NCBI GenBank assembly: GCA_964467585.1
Contig: CAYXRF010000017.1
Location: 1 to 19,140 of the forward strand
DNA from: CALVLD01 sp964467585
Lineage (GTDB): Bacteria > Bacillota > Clostridia > Christensenellales > CAG-138
Direction: 5' to 3'
DNA length: 19,140 nt
Numbering within the stretch: the first letter of the stretch is position 1; the number at the start of each line of letters is the position of its first letter. Shown in pieces: positions 16,509-19,140 of the stretch. Both the position numbers and the translations under genes were made by a program. The notes beneath the pieces are model-generated. The model did no database searches. It had not been told where the DNA came from and saw nothing but the letters and a program-made list of their open reading frames with translations.

Positions 16509-16696
16509 AAGAATCTTCTTCCTTTGAATTGCAAAGGCGAGAACGTGCAATGCAGCCGTGTTCAAAAAAAATAGGCTCCGCAAATGACAAGAACGCAATG
16601 CCGCCCGTTATTAAAGTCCGCCGCATATGGCGTCTGCCTGCAATAAATCTGCCTTTAAGGACGCAAAATCGTTCAATCGCGTCATATCATGCGTTG
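16509..16696 (-). other. Long 5' leader of the flavoprotein gene
   Basis: If transcription starts near 16690, the mRNA has a leader of about 180 nt. It contains an uninterrupted run of eight T on the minus strand (A-run at 16565-16572 on plus) about 60 nt before the start codon. I see no strong hairpin ahead of that run, and no known riboswitch signature. An attenuator is possible but unsupported. Confidence 0.35.
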
Positions 16697-16725
16697 ATTA
16701 TATAATGCTTGCTTCAATATGTCAA
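16697..16725 (-). promoter_or_regulatory. Perfect consensus sigma-A promoter for the flavoprotein-LRR genes
   Basis: On the minus strand: TTGACA (16720-16725), a 17-bp spacer, then TATAAT (16697-16702), both hexamers perfect. It is the strongest-looking promoter in the window. Confidence 0.85.
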
Positions 16726-16738
16726 GCTCTGTTTATAT

Positions 16739-16757
16739 AAATTAAAGAATTTAATTT
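16739..16757. promoter_or_regulatory. Perfect 8-bp inverted repeat upstream of the -35
   Basis: AAATTAAA (16739-16746), GAA, then TTTAATTT (16750-16757). Centred about 58 bp upstream of the predicted start of transcription, it is a candidate regulator-binding site. The AT-rich composition means chance cannot be excluded. Confidence 0.4.
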
Positions 16758-16884
16758 GTTTTGAGTCTGTTTTACGGTTAGACACACATTTTGACGTTTT
16801 ATAGCTTGAGCCTGTAATTCGGTATTAATATTGTAACTCTTATGAAAACATATTTGAGAAATGTTTTTCGCTGAAGGAAAAGGT

Positions 16885-16978
16885 CAGTCCGCAAAGCGGC
16901 CGAGGAGGCTTTTTTCTGAAAAATCTCATCTAAAAGCTTTAGTTTTTTGATGAAGCCTCGGGCGGAGCTTTCGCCCCG
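16885..16978. repeat. Second intergenic hairpin repeat, copy A
   Basis: A 94-bp unit shared with 17164-17257. It holds CCGC-AAA-GCGG, then GGAGGCTTTTTT. Next comes an imperfect inverted repeat with TCATC/GATGA ends around a CTTTAG centre (16926-16953), and finally a GC-rich hairpin GGGCG-GAGCTTT-CGCCC (16960-16976). After it, a further small hairpin-like motif (GCGGAGCAGCTCC) lies near 17021. It is non-coding as far as I can see. Confidence 0.8.
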
Positions 16979-17107
16979 TCCATCAATCTGTCCTAAGCTT
17001 TTGTTTTTTTTTAAACTTCGCGGAGCAGCTCCCGCATAGCGATAAACAATTTAATTTGCAGCGTCAGTTAATAACCACACCAAAGGCTCAGAAGCAGGCT
17101 GAAATCC

Positions 17108-17140
17108 GTCAAAAATGGCGGCGTGTACGTCATTTTTGAC
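17108..17140. repeat. 10-bp inverted repeat between the two repeat copies
   Basis: GTCAAAAATG (17108-17117) pairs perfectly with CATTTTTGAC (17131-17140) across a 13-nt loop. It lies between the two copies of the intergenic repeat. It could form a hairpin; its role is unknown. Confidence 0.6.
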
Positions 17141-17163
17141 TCCTTGCAGTAAAAAGTCTCCGA

Positions 17164-17262
17164 CAGTCCGCAAAGCGGCCGAGGAGGCTTTTTTCTGAAT
17201 AATCTCATCGAAAAACTTTAGTTTTTTGATGAATTTTCGGGCGGAGCTTTCGCCCCGCCCGA
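17164..17262. repeat. Second intergenic hairpin repeat, copy B
   Basis: Direct copy of 16885-16978, offset 279 bp. Roughly eight differences can be counted over 94 bp. The central inverted repeat (17205-17232) is better here, with 13-bp arms and one G-T pair. The GC-rich hairpin is longer: CGGGCGG at 17238-17244 pairs with CCGCCCG at 17255-17261. It stands about 50 bp downstream of the stop of the repetitive surface-protein gene and may act as its 3' end structure, although no clear T-run follows the stem on the minus strand. Confidence 0.8.
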
Positions 17263-17311
17263 ATCTTTGACGCTTCAATTAAGAGTCAGTTGTGCTATTG
17301 CCGCTTCGCGC

Positions 17312-19140
17312 TTATGCCCTTGCCTCATAAACGGGGATTGCAACCGCGACGGATACGCTGCTGTCGACGCCGGCAGGCTGCATATTTGCGCTTGTTGACA
17401 GGGTATAAAGCTGTACATAGCTGTTAGAGGTTGTTTTGCGTGTCGGCGCATAGCAGAAGTTGGAGTAGCTGCCGACGGTCGCCATGTAGGAAGCATACTT
17501 GGTGTAGCTTGAGTATGCGTGCGTGAGGGTGTGTGCGGATGCATTCCATACCCAGCTTGAGAAGCTTGTGGATGTGGAGGGGTGCAGGTCTGTATAACGG
17601 GTGGAGTTGTAAATCGCAAGGTTGTAGCTTGTGTTGTACACGCTGTTAATCCTGCCGCCCGTTGTGCTTGTGAATGTCCACAGGCAATACTGCAGATTGT
17701 CTGTCCATCCTGTGCAGCCCGTGATGTTATCGCCGTCCATAACAGCCTGTGCAGTGTAGCCATAGTAGTTGGAGCTGCTGCTGTAATAATAGCTGTTGGA
17801 GGAAGCGGGGCTCGGATTGTAGTTCATTATGAGGTAAACATTGCCGTTTACTACAAAGCCGATAAGATACTGCTGACCAACGGTGATTGTGTTAACAGGA
17901 GCATAACCGTTGGTAACAGGAGTGGTGTTTTCGGTATAGGTGGCGGTGATTGTAACGTTTGCGGTGACATTGGTGTAGGTTCCGTTCCAACCCGCAAATG
18001 TGTAGCCGGTGCGTGTGGGATCTGCGGGCGCCGTTGCGCTTGCACCCTCTGCAACAGACTGCGTGGAGAGCACCGTGCCATCCCAATCAACAAATGTTAC
18101 AGTGTAATATGTGACAGGCGTCGTGCCGCCGTTGTCAACATACTTGTAGAGCTGTACATAGCTGTTGGAGGATGTTTTTGAGGTGGGCGCGTAGCAGAAG
18201 TTGGAGTAGCTGCCGGCAGTAGCCATGTAGGAGGCATACTTTGTGGAGCTGGAGTAAGCGTGCGTAAGCGTGTGCGCCGATGCGTTCCAAATCCAGCTTG
18301 AATAGCTTGTGGATGTGGAGGGATGCAGGTCGGTGTAGGAGGTGGATCTGTAAATGGCAAGATTGTAGCTTGTGTTGTAAACGCTGTTGATCCTGCCGCC
18401 GGTGGTGGTGGAGAAAGTCCACAGGCAGTGCTGCAGATTGGTTGTCCAACCGGTAACGCCCGTGATGTATTCGCCGTTCATCACCGCCTGAGCAGTATAT
18501 CCATAATAGTTGGAGCTGCTGTTGTAATAGTAGTTATTGCTGCTTGTGATGGGGCTGGGATTGTAGTTCATAATCAGGTATACATTGCCGTTTACAACAA
18601 AGCCGATAAGGTACTGGTCGCCGACAACGATTGTATCGGTTGCCAGATAGCCGCTGCCCGTTGAAGGGGTTGTATTCTCTGTGTAGGTGGCGGTGATTGT
18701 AACGTTTGCGGTGACGTTGGTGTAGGTTCCGCTCCAACCCGCAAAGGTATAGCCCTCACGAGTGGGGTTAGCGGGCGCGGTTGCGCTTGCGCCGGAGGCG
18801 ACAGACTGAGTTGAAAGCACTGTGCCGTCCCAATCAACGAATGTAACGGTGTAATAAACGGTGCTCTGGGTGTATGTTGCGGTGATTGTGCGGTTGCTTG
18901 TTACGTTGGTGTAGGTTCCGCTCCAACCGGCAAACACATAGCCTGTGCGTGTGGGATCCGCGGGCGCGGTCGCGCTGCCGCCATAGTTAACCGTCTGGGT
19001 GGAAATCGTTGTGCCGTCCCAGTCAACAAATGTTACGGTATAGGTGTTGATGGTGTATGTTGCGGTGATTGTAACATTGGCGGTTACGTTGGTGTAGCTT
19101 CCGCTCCATCCTGCAAACGTGTAACCGGTGCGGGTGGGAT
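17312..19140 (-). CDS. Large repetitive InlB-B-repeat surface protein, 3' part
   Basis: The frame is open from the stop at 17312 to the right edge of the window: 608 complete codons with no true start, so the N-terminus lies outside. Valine codon GTG at 18937 is internal to a repeat. At least four InlB B-repeats (Listeria-Bacteroides type) are seen, with the pattern YTVTFVDWDGT, STQSV, GASATAPADPTRTGYTFAGW and GTYTNVTANVTITATYT. The last two alternate with a module of about 170 residues (start VVGDQYLIGFVVNGNVYLI, then CLWTFSTTTGGRINSVYN, end SNSYVQLY), forming a 247-residue tandem unit. The protein is Thr/Ser/Tyr/Asn-rich, as in secreted adhesins. It ends in a short tail (SSVSVAVAIPVYEARA) without LPXTG, dockerin or membrane anchor. 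The function is unknown; attachment to a surface or glycan is inferred. Confidence 0.85.
   Translation of the reverse strand, partial: PTRTGYTFAGWSGSYTNVTANVTITATYTINTYTVTFVDWDGTTISTQTVNYGGSATAPADPTRTGYVFAGWSGTYTNVTSNRTITATYTQSTVYYTVTFVDWDGTVLSTQSVASGASATAPANPTREGYTFAGWSGTYTNVTANVTITATYTENTTPSTGSGYLATDTIVVGDQYLIGFVVNGNVYLIMNYNPSPITSSNNYYYNSSSNYYGYTAQAVMNGEYITGVTGWTTNLQHCLWTFSTTTGGRINSVYNTSYNLAIYRSTSYTDLHPSTSTSYSSWIWNASAHTLTHAYSSSTKYASYMATAGSYSNFCYAPTSKTSSNSYVQLYKYVDNGGTTPVTYYTVTFVDWDGTVLSTQSVAEGASATAPADPTRTGYTFAGWNGTYTNVTANVTITATYTENTTPVTNGYAPVNTITVGQQYLIGFVVNGNVYLIMNYNPSPASSNSYYYSSSSNYYGYTAQAVMDGDNITGCTGWTDNLQYCLWTFTSTTGGRINSVYNTSYNLAIYNSTRYTDLHPSTSTSFSSWVWNASAHTLTHAYSSYTKYASYMATVGSYSNFCYAPTRKTTSNSYVQLYTLSTSANMQPAGVDSSVSVAVAIPVYEARA
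17409..18857 (-). repeat. 741-bp in-gene tandem repeat (247 residues)
   Basis: Two copies, 18117-18857 and about 17409-18116, offset 741 bp, a whole number of codons. For example TTGGAGTAGCTGCCG appears at both 17460 and 18201. Each unit is one InlB B-repeat plus one module of about 170 residues. The copies differ at scattered positions, many of them third codon positions, so selection on the protein seems to act. The second copy is cut at YVQLY and joined to the C-terminal tail. Confidence 0.85.

Noticed and set aside
16509..16696. Riboswitch in the leader of the flavoprotein gene, such as FMN
   Set aside because: None of the conserved sequence blocks I know for FMN or other classes is present, and no strong terminator hairpin precedes the T-run.
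17051..17278. 75-codon open frame in the 16.5-17.3 kb intergenic region
   Set aside because: It runs through the hairpin repeat copy B and the inverted repeat at 17108-17140, has no good ribosome site, and its sequence is explained by the repeats.
17582..18181. 199-codon open frame antisense to the InlB-repeat protein
   Set aside because: Arises because the repeated codons of the real gene lack complementary stops; its own repeats follow the 741-bp DNA repeat.

Overview
The window looks like a chromosomal piece of a spore-forming, mid-GC Clostridia-type Firmicute, plausibly a gut Oscillospirales or Christensenellales relative. The firmest taxonomic signal is an intact spoIIGA-sigE (spoIIG) sporulation operon. 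Bacillus-like Shine-Dalgarno sites, sigma-A type promoters and large secreted proteins with dockerin, InlB-repeat and BspA-type LRR modules fit this. The species assignment is inference. No rRNA, tRNA, transposase, phage gene or CRISPR array was seen.
Layout, left to right. (1) 121-6897, minus strand: a cell-envelope sugar operon. A near-consensus promoter drives wecE/rffA (TDP-4-amino-4,6-dideoxygalactose transaminase), followed closely by two tandem paralogous YfhO-family polytopic membrane proteins. The likely theme is making an amino sugar and decorating a surface polymer. (2) 7162-8949, plus strand, diverging from it: psuK-psuG, which break pseudouridine down to uracil and ribose-5-phosphate, ended by a good intrinsic terminator. 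(3) 9164-10659, plus strand: spoIIGA and sigE, the mother-cell sigma factor and its processing protease. (4) 10888-14205, plus strand: a 1105-residue secreted protein with an Ig-like domain, a Cthe_2159-type beta-helix, a Gly-rich linker region and a C-terminal type I dockerin. (5) 14206-14869: a repeat-dense convergent intergenic region. (6) 14870-16508, minus strand: a BspA-like LRR lipoprotein and an iron-sulfur-flavoprotein-like reductase. (7) 16509-17311: a non-coding region with a consensus promoter and a second repeat family. (8) 17312 to the right edge, minus strand: the 3' part of a large repetitive InlB-B-repeat surface protein that continues outside the window.
The most unusual content is non-coding. 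Between the convergent dockerin and LRR genes lie two nearly identical copies (257-bp period) of an element holding four hairpins, two of them with 16-bp arms. It is flanked by 9-10-bp short tandem repeats that point inward. Related GTACG-type arrays start just after the stop codons of three different genes, always in the sense orientation of the gene. A second, unrelated hairpin repeat occurs twice in the 16.9-17.3 kb region. I saw no clear new defence or enzyme system; the repeat architecture is the best candidate for something undescribed.
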